A stretch of DNA of 32,931 nt from Parvibaculum sp964560165 (GCA_964560165.1 CAZLLB010000005.1:1-32931); one strand, 5' to 3'; shown: positions 24,476 to 32,416, numbered from the stretch's first letter. Made by a program: numbers and translations. Notes: generated by a model not told the origin, from the letters alone.

Positions 24476-25368
24476 ACGAACAGCGGCTCAAACTCCTCAT
24501 CGGGCGCGGCTTCGGCTGCGCCCGTTTCCATTTTGATGTGCGGCGCCTCGATCTCGAAGAACCGCGCCGTGCGTTCGGCGATGCGCTCCCATCCCGGTTC
24601 GCCCGGCAGCCAATGAGCATGGCCGGGCAGCGCCTCGAGCCGCGCCTTGCTTCCAAAATGCTCCGCCGTTCTCCGGGCGATCGACAGCGGGATCAGCCGG
24701 TCGTCCATGCCCGTCAGCATCAGCAGCGGACAGGCGATCTTTGCCGGATCGACCAGTGCCGCGTGGCGCTTGTCGAGATACCAGAAGGCAAGCTCGAAAA
24801 AGCTGCGACCCGATTCCGGGATCAGCGACGCATAGAGGTTGCACGCATCGCGCTCGTTGAGGCCGTTCAACATGGCGCTGCGCATGGCTTTGTAGGAGGG
24901 CAAAAACGTCCACCGCCAGAAAGGTGTCAGCATCATTTCACGCAGAAAAAACATGACGACCGATGGCGGAAGCGCGAGCACCGGCGCGCAATGGGCGGTG
25001 GCAAGTAGCGTTGCGCCGCGTATCAGGCCGCGCGCCGCCAGCATTTGCGCCAGCGTCCCGCCCATCGAATGCCCGACGACGAAAGGCTTTTCGTCGAGCC
25101 TGGCGATTTCGGCTTCAAGATCGTCGGCATAGTCGAGCAGGCTAGTCGTCGCAAATGCCGGATCAGGCATCGCGCCTGGCTCGATGTCATGGTGGCGCAG
25201 CGCCGGCGTCAGAACACGATAGCCACGCGCCTCGAAGAAATGCCGGAAATTTTCCCAGACCTGCGGACGGCTCCACATCCCGTGGATCAGCACGACGGTG
25301 CGCCCCGCGCCCGTCATCTCTCCCGTCTTGCTCAGCCCCCCGCCTTGCATCATCTTAATGTTTACCAT
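24472..25368 (-). CDS. Alpha/beta hydrolase
   Basis: Up to 298 residues, counting from the ATG ending at 25368. No start has a good ribosome site; inner ATGs near 25353 and 25317 are alternatives. The fold is clear: VVLIHGMWS (oxyanion), VVGHSMGGTLAQ (nucleophile serine near residue 110), LTGMDDRLIP (acid) and LPGHAHW (histidine). It is an esterase- or lipase-like hydrolase of unknown substrate. A hydrophobic stretch (VVMFFLREMMLTPFWRW) may be a substrate lid. The C-terminal tail is acidic (EAAPDEEFEP). Its stop overlaps that of the amidohydrolase. Confidence 0.87.
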   Translation of the reverse strand: MVNIKMMQGGGLSKTGEMTGAGRTVVLIHGMWSRPQVWENFRHFFEARGYRVLTPALRHHDIEPGAMPDPAFATTSLLDYADDLEAEIARLDEKPFVVGHSMGGTLAQMLAARGLIRGATLLATAHCAPVLALPPSVVMFFLREMMLTPFWRWTFLPSYKAMRSAMLNGLNERDACNLYASLIPESGRSFFELAFWYLDKRHAALVDPAKIACPLLMLTGMDDRLIPLSIARRTAEHFGSKARLEALPGHAHWLPGEPGWERIAERTARFFEIEAPHIKMETGAAEAAPDEEFEPLFV

Positions 25369-25436
25369 TAACTATCCGCAACCCGCGCGACGCGCCAAGC
25401 GGATGGACAGGATGCGGGCATGATCGGGAGCAAAGC

Positions 25437-26450
25437 ATGAGCAGCGAGACCTATAGAATTCTCGGGGGCCTTGGTTCCCCCTATTCAATGAAGATGCGCG
25501 CCATCCTGCGTTACAGGCGGCTTCCTCATATCTGGGTGCAATTGAACGACAGAAACGCTTACGAAATTGCCAACGTAAAACCGGGAATCATCCCCGTTGT
25601 GCGATTTCCGGACGGTTCGATGCACAATGATTCCACCCCCATGCTCTTCGAACTGGAGCGCCTCCACCCCGGCCAGCGCTCCATCCTGCCCGATGACGAG
25701 GCTCAGGCTTTCCTCGCCTTCCTGCTCGAGGACATGGCCGATGAGTGGGGCACCAAGATGATGTTTCACTATCGCTGGTTCCTCGAACGCGATCAGAACC
25801 AGATGTCCACCTGGCTCTCCTTCGATCGCCTGCCGGGCAGGGGCGTTAAAGCCATCGAGAAACATGCGGCAAATTTCGCCGCCCGCCAGATCGGCCGCAT
25901 GGCGCTTGTCGGTTGCACGGCGGCAAACAAACCCCTGATCGAAGAAACGGCGCACGCCGCACTCGCCCTTTTTGAAGCGCATGTGACAGAGGAGCCATAT
26001 CTGTTCGGCTCGCGTCCCTCGCTTGCCGATTTCGGATGGATGGGCCAGTTCTCGCAACTGGCCGTCGATCCGACGCCTGCCGACCTCTTGCGCGAAACCG
26101 CACCTTTTACTTTCCGCTGGCTCGCGCAACTCGATGACGCCTCGGGCGTTGAGGGTGAGTGGCGCGCGCCAGACGCGCCGCTGCCTCCCGCCGTCAAAGG
26201 GCTGCTGAAAATGGCGGGCGAAGTCTATTTCCCCTTCCTGCTGGCCAATGAGGAAGCCTTGTCGCGCGGCAAGAAGGCTTTCTCCTTCTCCGCGCTTGGC
26301 CATTCCTATGAGCAGGGCACTTTCAAATATCAGGTGAAGTGCCTGGCCGAATTGCGGTCGCGTTTTGCAAAGCTGAGCGCGGGCGCGCGTGACCGGCTTT
26401 ACCCCATCTTGCGTGATGCAGATTGCCTTGATGTTCTCTCCGTCAACTGA
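25437..26450 (+). CDS. Glutathione S-transferase family protein, extended
   Basis: A 337-residue protein, longer than a usual GST (about 200-230). The N-terminal thioredoxin-like domain is seen as GGLGSPYSMKMRAILRYRRLPHIWV, with PVVRFPDGSMHNDSTPMLFELER, where the cis-proline and the glutathione gamma-glutamyl contact (DST) are expected. The helical C-terminal domain includes FGSRPSLADFGWMGQFSQL, a GST N-capping-box-like motif. About 90 extra residues at the end (from about 245) have no clear motif. GGGAG lies six bases before the ATG. The substrate is unknown. It lies 68 bases from the divergent hydrolase start. Confidence 0.85.
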   Translation: MSSETYRILGGLGSPYSMKMRAILRYRRLPHIWVQLNDRNAYEIANVKPGIIPVVRFPDGSMHNDSTPMLFELERLHPGQRSILPDDEAQAFLAFLLEDMADEWGTKMMFHYRWFLERDQNQMSTWLSFDRLPGRGVKAIEKHAANFAARQIGRMALVGCTAANKPLIEETAHAALALFEAHVTEEPYLFGSRPSLADFGWMGQFSQLAVDPTPADLLRETAPFTFRWLAQLDDASGVEGEWRAPDAPLPPAVKGLLKMAGEVYFPFLLANEEALSRGKKAFSFSALGHSYEQGTFKYQVKCLAELRSRFAKLSAGARDRLYPILRDADCLDVLSVN

Positions 26451-26558
26451 TCAGGCGCTCGCCCCCCGTCATGCGCTCTTGTGTGTGGCTCGCAATATCG
26501 GCACTGTGAGTTGCCGGGATTGGATGAAATCGGCGGCGACATACATCGAGGTCAAAAG

Positions 26559-27032
26559 ATGACGGAAAGACGGAAAAAAGCTGGGCGCCCGGTAGCGGCT
26601 CGCGCAGCGAAGGCAGTTCGCCGCACGGCAGCGCGCCCGGCGGCAACCAAGAAGAAAGCGGCGGCCAAGGTCGCGACAAAGGTAAAGGCGAAAGCCAAGA
26701 CCACCGTGCGCAAGGCTGCGCCGCGTAAGGCTGCTCCGAAACTTTCCAGGGAGCAGACCAAGGCCCGCAAGGTTCTCGAAAAGCAGGTCAAGGGCGTCTC
26801 GCGCGAGATCGACAAGGCCGAACGCGAAGCCAAAAAGGCTCTGCGCACAGCCGAGAAGCGCTATCGCGGCGTCCTCGGTCAGCTCAAGGCCGACCGTTCG
26901 AAGCTGCAAAAGCGCCTCAAATCGCTTGCGGCGCAGGGCGAAAGCGCTTTCGACGAAATCAAGATCGGTGTCGAGGGTGCCTACAAGGAGCTTTCCGAAG
27001 CGGTGCTGAAGGCCTACGGCCACTTCCGCTGA
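26559..27032 (+). CDS. Histone H1-like lysine/alanine-rich protein with C-terminal coiled coil
   Basis: The start is ATG 26559 (157 residues), with GAGG seven bases before. Residues 1-65 are a low-complexity basic arm of Lys, Ala, Arg and Pro (for example AATKKKAAAKVATKVKAK), like the tail of eukaryotic histone H1 and bacterial histone-H1-like proteins that coat and compact DNA. Residues about 66-130 are a charged helical region with heptad-like spacing (EKQVKGVSREIDKAEREAK), probably a coiled coil. The end (FDEIKIGVEGAYKELSEAVLKAYGHF) is a short amphipathic helix. DNA compaction or a phasin-like role are both possible. A strong terminator follows 20 bases after the stop. Confidence 0.8.
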   Translation: MTERRKKAGRPVAARAAKAVRRTAARPAATKKKAAAKVATKVKAKAKTTVRKAAPRKAAPKLSREQTKARKVLEKQVKGVSREIDKAEREAKKALRTAEKRYRGVLGQLKADRSKLQKRLKSLAAQGESAFDEIKIGVEGAYKELSEAVLKAYGHFR

Positions 27033-27052
27033 ATTTGCTGAACAATGTCTTG

Positions 27053-27085
27053 AACGCGGAGCCCCACGGGCTCCGCGTTTTCGTT
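27053..27085 (+). terminator. Intrinsic terminator of the histone-like gene
   Basis: AACGCGGAGCCC (27053-27064) pairs perfectly with GGGCTCCGCGTT (27068-27079) around loop CAC, followed by TTCGTTTT. This is a classic intrinsic terminator 20 bases past the stop. Confidence 0.92.
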
Positions 27086-27134
27086 TTCACGGCCTGTTGC
27101 AAGCCGCGTCCGGAGCGGGCTTACTCACTCACAA

Positions 27135-27157
27135 CGATATTCAATGCGATATTCAAT
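27135..27157 (+). promoter_or_regulatory. Two direct copies of CGATATTCAAT upstream of the nitronate-monooxygenase-like gene
   Basis: CGATATTCAAT occurs at 27135-27145 and again at 27147-27157, a 12-base period. It ends five bases before the ribosome site GGGGAG (27162-27167). A regulator with directly repeated sites, or overlapping promoter -10 elements, are possible readings. Confidence 0.4.
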
Positions 27158-27174
27158 ACATGGGGAGACAGTGA

Positions 27175-28110
27175 ATGAACCGCGTCCTTGCGCATACTGG
27201 CGCCAAATATCCGATCGTTCAGGCACCGATGGGCTGGATCGCCCGCGCGCCGCTAGCCTCCGCCGTCTCGAAGGCGGGCGGCCTCGGCATCATCGAAACC
27301 TCGTCTGGCGAAACCGAAGCCTGCAAGGTCGAGATCCAGAAGATGCTGGAGCTTGGGCTTCCTTTCGGCGTCAACCTGCCGATCATGTTTCTGCGCGACG
27401 ACGCGATGCTGAAATTCGTTTGCTCCTCGGGCATTAAATTTGTCACGACCTCGGCAGGCAGCCCGGCAAAATTCGTCGGGCCGTTGAAAGACGCCGGCAT
27501 CACCGTCTATCACGCGGTCCCGACCGTCGATGCGGCAGTCAAATGTGCTGACGCCGGTGTCGATGGCCTTGTTGTCGAAGGCGGTGAGGGCGGCGGTTTC
27601 AAGAACCCAGAGGAAGTCTCGACGCTTGTTTTGCTTCAGGCGATCCGTGCCAAGGTCGATGTCCCGCTGATCGCGGCGGGCGGCATTTGCGATGGCAAGG
27701 GCATGGCGGCGGCTTTCGCGCTCGGTGCCGAAGGCATCCAGATGGGCACGCGCTTTGTCAGTTCGCTCGAAAGCCCGGTGCATCAGAACTACAAGCTGAA
27801 GATTGTCGATTCGAAAGAAACAGGCACCTATGTGCTGAACAAGAAAGCGACGCCCTGTATCCGCGCGCTGAAATCCAGCAAGATGGACGCGATTTATGAA
27901 GAGGGCCGAATGCCCGCCGATATCTTCAAGGATATTCGCGGTGTCTATTTCGGCGGCGACATGGAGGCCGCGCCCGCGCTGGCAGGCCAGACGGCGGGCC
28001 TCATTCATGAAATCAAATCGGCAAAAGACATCATCGACGAAACCGTGAGCGAATTTTTCCAGATCACCAATCGCCTCGGCTCACTCGCCTCGGCCCAAGC
28101 CTTCGGCTGA
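27175..28110 (+). CDS. Nitronate monooxygenase-like FMN protein, active-site histidine replaced
   Basis: A 311-residue TIM-barrel flavoprotein of the 2-nitropropane dioxygenase/NMO family. PIVQAPMGW (13-21) binds FMN phosphate or ribityl in relatives; LIAAGGICDGKGMAAAFALGAEGIQMGTRF (165-194) is the C-terminal phosphate-binding signature. In class I enzymes the motif GxEAGGH carries the catalytic histidine. Here it reads GGEGGGF with Phe142, so nitronate oxidation by the known mechanism is doubtful; an enoyl-reductase-like or other FMN role is possible. GGGGAG lies seven bases before the ATG, with a direct repeat upstream. It is likely a single-gene unit. Confidence 0.87.
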   Translation: MNRVLAHTGAKYPIVQAPMGWIARAPLASAVSKAGGLGIIETSSGETEACKVEIQKMLELGLPFGVNLPIMFLRDDAMLKFVCSSGIKFVTTSAGSPAKFVGPLKDAGITVYHAVPTVDAAVKCADAGVDGLVVEGGEGGGFKNPEEVSTLVLLQAIRAKVDVPLIAAGGICDGKGMAAAFALGAEGIQMGTRFVSSLESPVHQNYKLKIVDSKETGTYVLNKKATPCIRALKSSKMDAIYEEGRMPADIFKDIRGVYFGGDMEAAPALAGQTAGLIHEIKSAKDIIDETVSEFFQITNRLGSLASAQAFG

Positions 28111-28121
28111 ACCCCGGCAGC

Positions 28122-28146
28122 CTTCATCCTTCGAGACGCCGTCTCG
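28122..28146. repeat. Fragment of a dispersed repeat with CGAGACG/CGTCTCG arms
   Basis: TTCATCCTTCGAGACG followed by CGTCTCG forms an inverted repeat (28132-28138 / 28140-28146). The left half matches, from memory, the start of a repeat common in alphaproteobacterial intergenic regions (TCATCCTTCGAG...). The usual right half is absent, so it appears truncated. It lies between convergent genes. Confidence 0.45.
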
Positions 28147-28159
28147 CACACACCACGCG

Positions 28160-28672
28160 TCAATGCAGTTGCGGTATGGCGAGCGGAAACGGCGTCTCGC
28201 CCATCTGCGTCGTGCCCAGATGCAGCCCCGCCGCGCTGAGCGCCAGCGCGAGCCGTTGTGCTGGAGCCCATATCGACGTGGCATGAGCGGGTGAGCGCCA
28301 TTCGGGATCGCAGACTGCAAGTGGCGAGCCGTCGCGCGATTGTAATGCCGTGATGAAGTCGAGGAGCCGCGCCTCGTCGCTGGTCAGCACCCGCCATTTG
28401 GGGCAGGGCACCGAAAGCGGGCGCTGCGTCGCGCGCATCAGTGCTTCGGTGAGTTCGGCTACAAGCGCCGCGCCTTCCGGCATGTCGAGCGCAGCACAGG
28501 CGCGCTGCAAGACCAGCGATTGCTGCCTCCCATCGCCGATATGGGTCCACTGGATCCGCATCGCCCAGGTGACGAATTGCTCGGCAAAACCAAGCTCCCC
28601 GATAGGCTGATCGGCCCGAAACGATAAACGGGGCGAGGGGGTCGAAAATTGCGCGCGGTCGGCTGGCCTCAT
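28160..28672 (-). CDS. Uncharacterised 170-residue protein, probably iron-regulated
   Basis: The start is ATG 28672, with GGAGG six bases upstream; a GTG one codon earlier is too close to that site. The protein has no signal peptide and no membrane segment. Visible features are an N-terminal region with WAMRIQWTHIG, a helical middle (RACAALDMPEGAALVAELTEALMRA), a PCPKWRVLTSDEARLLDFI segment with conserved-looking charged helix, and three cysteines in all. I do not recognise the family. Codon use is like that of neighbours, which argues for a real gene. It follows the TetR gene by 80 bases on the same strand, but a Fur-box-like site in the gap suggests its own iron-controlled promoter. Confidence 0.75.
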   Translation of the reverse strand: MRPADRAQFSTPSPRLSFRADQPIGELGFAEQFVTWAMRIQWTHIGDGRQQSLVLQRACAALDMPEGAALVAELTEALMRATQRPLSVPCPKWRVLTSDEARLLDFITALQSRDGSPLAVCDPEWRSPAHATSIWAPAQRLALALSAAGLHLGTTQMGETPFPLAIPQLH

Positions 28673-28709
28673 CACTGTCCTCCATCTGCAACAAGAAGGA
28701 GACGATAAA

Positions 28710-28728
28710 GCAATTGATAATCATTCGC
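28710..28728 (-). promoter_or_regulatory. Fur-box-like site upstream of the uncharacterised gene
   Basis: GCAATTGATAATCATTCGC matches the 19-base enterobacterial Fur consensus at 14 positions by hand count, including the ten-base run GATAATCATT. It lies 38 bases before the ATG at 28672, where a repressor would cover the promoter. In alphaproteobacteria the binder could be Fur/Mur or another iron regulator. Confidence 0.5.
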
Positions 28729-28752
28729 AAATACTATTGAGGCTCCCGTTTT

Positions 28753-29406
28753 CTATTTCGCAGCCAGCCCCGCCATCAAGACGTCGGTCATTCGACTGGC
28801 GAGCCGTGCAGGTTTTCCCCAAGGATATTCCGGCATGGCGATCAGCCCGGCGGTGACGCCATGCAGGGCGCAGAAGATCAGCTCGACCGTCATCTTCGGG
28901 TCGTCTCTGGCGATTTCACCCGCCGCGATCGCCTCTACGACGGCTTTACGGAAAAGGCCCACCAGCTTTTCGAGGCTCTGGGAGGTGTCGATGAAATAAA
29001 GTTCACCCGGCTCAACCACCCTGTCTTCGATCAGAAAGATCGCGCGGAAATGGTCCGGATGCGCGAGCCAGAAGTCGACAAAAGCCCTGCCCAATCTTTT
29101 CAGTGTTTCAACCGGACGCCGCTTGCCGCGCGCTGCTTTCTCCAGCGCATCATCCAGCGCCGAGAATGCCTCTTCCCAGATATTGCGAAGCAACGCCCGC
29201 TTGTGCGGAAAGAGCGTGTAGAGCGCGGCAGGCGAACATCCTGCCTCTTTGGCCACCCCCCGCATCGACACGCCTTCATAGCCGCCTTGTGCGAAAAGTC
29301 TTTCGGCCGCTTCAAGGATGCGCTGCCGGTCTGCGCTTGCCGCTTCCGCGCTGCGTTTGGGCCGTCCCCGCCGTGCCGGTATTTGTTTTTTTGGTTGCTC
29401 GCCCAT
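28753..29406 (-). CDS. TetR family transcriptional regulator
   Basis: A 217-residue TetR regulator. The basic N-terminal arm (RRGRPKRS) is followed by the helix-turn-helix RILEAAERLFAQGGYEGVSMRGVAKEAGCSPAALYTLFPHKRALL (about 29-74), and the rest is the helical ligand-binding and dimer domain. It diverges from two monoamine-oxidase-like genes; the 88-base gap holds a palindrome 18 bases before its own start, so it likely represses itself and the oxidase genes and releases DNA on binding an inducer. An amine or its aldehyde product would fit the context, but the ligand cannot be read from sequence. No strong ribosome site is visible. Confidence 0.92.
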   Translation of the reverse strand: MGEQPKKQIPARRGRPKRSAEAASADRQRILEAAERLFAQGGYEGVSMRGVAKEAGCSPAALYTLFPHKRALLRNIWEEAFSALDDALEKAARGKRRPVETLKRLGRAFVDFWLAHPDHFRAIFLIEDRVVEPGELYFIDTSQSLEKLVGLFRKAVVEAIAAGEIARDDPKMTVELIFCALHGVTAGLIAMPEYPWGKPARLASRMTDVLMAGLAAK

Positions 29407-29424
29407 CTTCTTGCTTGATTTATT

Positions 29425-29436
29425 TGAACACGTTCA
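29425..29436. promoter_or_regulatory. Operator candidate for the TetR regulator
   Basis: TGAAC (29425-29429) and GTTCA (29432-29436) form an inverted repeat with spacer AC, of the type bound by many TetR proteins. It lies 18 bases before the regulator start and 58 bases before the first oxidase ATG, so one site could control both directions. Confidence 0.6.
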
Positions 29437-29494
29437 CATTAATACCCCTCACGCGACCCGGTCTGCAAGATGAGCGAGTAGCGTGGGGGATGTC

Positions 29495-30841
29495 ATGGAA
29501 CACAAGGCTGAGGTGATTGTCATCGGTGCTGGCATGGCTGGCCTCAAGGCCGCGAGCGATCTTGTCGCGCAAGGCCGCCCGGTCATTCTGCTTGAAGCGA
29601 AAGACCGCGTTGGCGGGCGGCTGATGCCCGGTGAAGTCGGCGGACGCATCGTCGATTTCGGCGGTCAATGGGTCGGCGCGCGCCACTCCATGCTGCTTGA
29701 TGAAGCAAAACGCCACGGCATCGAAACCTACAAGCAATATGAAACTGGCAAGACAGTTCTCGAACTTTTCGGCGAGATATCGCAATTCACCGGCAACATT
29801 CCGAAAATCCCGCTTCTGTCGCTGCTTGAGTTCTACCTGCTCCAGAAACGCTGGGACCGCGAGATGAAAATGGTGCCGAAGGATGCACCATGGAAAGCGC
29901 CGCGCGCTGCCGAATGGGACGCGATGACGCTCGATAGCTGGATCGTCAAACACGTCCACACCGCCGCCGCCCGCCAGTTCGCATGCCTCGTGCCGCGCGG
30001 CGCATGGGCGGTTGAAGCGCAGCAGGTTTCCTATCTCTGGTTTCTCGACGCGCTCCGCAGCGGCGACGGTCTTGAACATCTGATGGCGGTGAAAGACGGC
30101 ATCCTCGACGCGAAGTTCAAGGACGGGATGCACGGGGTCGCCCGCGCTATGGCTGCAGATCTTGGTGATCGCATTGTCCTCTCCGCGCCCGCCCGCAAGA
30201 TCGCGCAAGATGAAACGGGCGTCCGCGTGGTGACGGATAAGGGCGAGTTTGAAGGCCGCTTCCTGATCGTCGCCGCGCCGCCTGGACCTTTGGCGCGCAT
30301 CGAGTTCGAACCGCATCTGCCTGCCGCCCGCGACGGGCTGCATCAGCGGATGCCGATGGGCAACATCATCAAGATCAATATTGCCTACAAGGATGCCTTC
30401 TGGCGCAGGCTCGGTTTTACCGGTCAGGTTGCAACCGACGACGATGCGCTCGGCATCGTGATGGACGATGTGCAAGAGAGCGGCCCCGCCATCCTCATCT
30501 GCTTCATTGAAGGCCGCCGCGCGCTTGAGATGAGCGGCGCGAGCAAGCAGGAGCGTCGCGCGAAGACCGTCGCCTCGCTCGTTCGCTTCTTCGGGCCGGA
30601 AGCGGCGAACCCCATCGACTACAATGACAACGACTGGTCGGTGGAACCTTTCACGCATGGTTATGTCGGCGTGATGCCGCCCGGCGTGATGACGCGCTAC
30701 GGCCATGCGTTGCGCGAACCCGTCGGCCGTATCCATTGGGCGGGCACGGAAACCTCGACCGAATGGGCGGGCTATATCGAAGGCGCGATGCGCTCCGGTG
30801 CGCGCGCCGCAGGCGAAGTTCTACAACGACATAATAATTGA
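29495..30841 (+). CDS. Flavin monoamine oxidase-like protein 1 (no flavinylation cysteine)
   Basis: I take ATG 29495 (448 residues), with GGGGGA four bases before; GTG 29483 is an in-frame alternative. The FAD-binding start VIVIGAGMAGLKAASDL, DRVGGR and GGQWVGARHSMLLDEA mark the MAO family. Lys293 (MGNIIKINIAYKDAFW) matches MAO-B Lys296, and HWAGTETSTEWAGYIEGA matches the MAO-B C-terminal flavin segment. Where MAO-B and the downstream paralog have Gly-Cys-Tyr, this protein has Gly389-Tyr390: the cysteine that binds FAD covalently is deleted. The FAD should therefore be non-covalent. The likely role is oxidation of an amine or polyamine to aldehyde, ammonia and hydrogen peroxide. It is the first gene of a two-gene operon, with 15 bases to the next. 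Confidence 0.9.
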   Translation: MEHKAEVIVIGAGMAGLKAASDLVAQGRPVILLEAKDRVGGRLMPGEVGGRIVDFGGQWVGARHSMLLDEAKRHGIETYKQYETGKTVLELFGEISQFTGNIPKIPLLSLLEFYLLQKRWDREMKMVPKDAPWKAPRAAEWDAMTLDSWIVKHVHTAAARQFACLVPRGAWAVEAQQVSYLWFLDALRSGDGLEHLMAVKDGILDAKFKDGMHGVARAMAADLGDRIVLSAPARKIAQDETGVRVVTDKGEFEGRFLIVAAPPGPLARIEFEPHLPAARDGLHQRMPMGNIIKINIAYKDAFWRRLGFTGQVATDDDALGIVMDDVQESGPAILICFIEGRRALEMSGASKQERRAKTVASLVRFFGPEAANPIDYNDNDWSVEPFTHGYVGVMPPGVMTRYGHALREPVGRIHWAGTETSTEWAGYIEGAMRSGARAAGEVLQRHNN

Positions 30842-30856
30842 GCGTCTGGAGGCGTG

Positions 30857-32203
30857 ATGACGGCGAAAGTGGATGTGATTGTTGTCGGTGCGGGTCTTGC
30901 GGGCCTGAAGGCTGCTGCAGAACTTGAAGCGAAAGGCCACTCCGTCACGGTCATCGAAGCGCGCGACCGTGTCGGCGGGCGCACCAAGGCTGGCGAGATC
31001 GCGGGCGAGGTGATCGACCGTGGCGGCCAATGGGTTGGCCCCGACCAGACGCTGCTGCTCGCCGAAGCCGCGCGCCTCGGCATCGAAACCTACGATCAAT
31101 ATGACAAGGGCGAGCAGGTCCTCCATTACGAGGGCACGCGGCGCAGCTACACAGGCGACATTCCGAAACTGCCGCTCCTCGCTCTGCTCGAACTTGATCG
31201 CATCGTCAAACGCTGGGACCGCGAGGCGGCGACCTTGCCACAAGACGCGCCCTGGACCGCGCTGCAGGCACTCGACTGGGACGCGCAGACGCTCGAAAGC
31301 TGGATCCTCCGCAACATCCGCACCAAAGGCGCGCGCACCTTCGCGCGCATCGTCGCTCGCGCTGTCTTCTGCGCCGAGCCGCAGCAAATGTCCTATCTCT
31401 TCTTCCTCGAATATCTGCGCTCCGGTCGCGGACTGGAGCACTTCATCGGCGTCAAGGGCGGCGCGCAGGAAGCGAAGTTCAAAGGCGGCGCGCATTCGAT
31501 CTCGCGCCGCCTCGCCGAAAGCCTGAAATCGCCGGTTATCTTTGAAGCGCCCGCCCGCGCCATTCATCAGACCGAAACCGGCGTCAGCATCCGCACCGAC
31601 AAGGGAACCTTCGAAGCGGCCCACGCGATCATCGCCGCGCCCCCGGCGCTTGCGGGCCGCATCCATTACGACGCGCCCTTGCCGTCAAAGCGCGACGGGC
31701 TTTTGCAGCGTATGCCCATGGGCTCCGTCATCAAGGTTCACGTCGCCTACAAAACGCCCTTTTGGCGCAAGGCGGGCCTTTCGGGTCAGGCGGCCAGCGA
31801 TGCTCATGCCTTCAACGTCGTCTTCGACCAGACGCCGGAAGACGAGCGCATCGGCATCCTTGTCGGCTTTATAGATGGCGCACACGCCATCGAGATGAGC
31901 GCGCAGGGCGACAATGCCCGCCGCCAGAGCGTCATCGCCGCACTCGTCGATTATTTCGGGTCGCAAGCCGCCGAACCCATCGGTTACGATGATCAGGACT
32001 GGACGGCGGAAGAATGGAGCCGTGGCTGCTATGTCGGCCACATGGCGCCGGGCGTCATGACGCTCTTCGGCGACCAGATCAGGGAACCCGTCGGCAGGCT
32101 TCATTGGGCTGGAACCGAAACGGCAACCGAATGGACCGGCTATATGGATGGCGCGTTACAATCAGGCATCCGCGCCGCCGCCGAAATCATCGCTCGCCGT
32201 TGA
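30857..32203 (+). CDS. Flavin monoamine oxidase-like protein 2 (flavinylation cysteine present)
   Basis: The start is ATG 30857 (448 residues), with GGAGG at 30848-30852; GTG 30854 is too close to that site. It is a tandem paralog of the preceding gene, collinear throughout. VIVVGAGLAGLKAAAEL binds ADP of FAD, Lys293 (MGSVIKVHVAYKTPFW) matches MAO-B Lys296, and WAGTETATEWTGYMDGAL nearly copies the MAO-B segment. Cys391 in SRGCYVGHMAPGVM (codon 32027-32029) aligns with MAO-B Cys397, the covalent 8-alpha-cysteinyl FAD site, and the next tyrosine with aromatic-cage Tyr398. Putrescine, spermidine or an arylalkyl amine are plausible substrates. It sits 433 bases upstream of speD, which supports a polyamine link but does not prove it. 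Confidence 0.91.
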   Translation: MTAKVDVIVVGAGLAGLKAAAELEAKGHSVTVIEARDRVGGRTKAGEIAGEVIDRGGQWVGPDQTLLLAEAARLGIETYDQYDKGEQVLHYEGTRRSYTGDIPKLPLLALLELDRIVKRWDREAATLPQDAPWTALQALDWDAQTLESWILRNIRTKGARTFARIVARAVFCAEPQQMSYLFFLEYLRSGRGLEHFIGVKGGAQEAKFKGGAHSISRRLAESLKSPVIFEAPARAIHQTETGVSIRTDKGTFEAAHAIIAAPPALAGRIHYDAPLPSKRDGLLQRMPMGSVIKVHVAYKTPFWRKAGLSGQAASDAHAFNVVFDQTPEDERIGILVGFIDGAHAIEMSAQGDNARRQSVIAALVDYFGSQAAEPIGYDDQDWTAEEWSRGCYVGHMAPGVMTLFGDQIREPVGRLHWAGTETATEWTGYMDGALQSGIRAAAEIIARR

Positions 32204-32265
32204 GATAACTGTGGCATCCGCGCATCGTCATCATGTGACATTTCGGCGGGTTTCCCAGGTTTTAA

Positions 32266-32294
32266 TTGACAGACTGGACCCCTCTCGCTAAACA
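32266..32294 (+). promoter_or_regulatory. Near-consensus housekeeping promoter of speD
   Basis: TTGACA (32266-32271), a 17-base spacer and TAAACA (32289-32294) form a near-ideal sigma-70-type promoter, rare in this GC-rich window. Transcription would start near 32301, leaving a leader of about 335 bases before the speD ATG. Confidence 0.75.
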
Positions 32295-32416
32295 GCGCAC
32301 AGAACGCAATCGCACGTGCCTCTGGCCCTCTGGTTACGTAACGACGTACGCGTCTCTTTTGGAATGTTTTGCGGTAGCCATACGCGGCGAGACCGCTGGT
32401 TCTGGGGAGAATGCAT

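Noticed and set aside
29420..30736. 438-codon open frame on the minus strand
   Set aside because: It is opposite the first amine oxidase and has no motif; the plus-strand frame is clearly the MAO-like protein.
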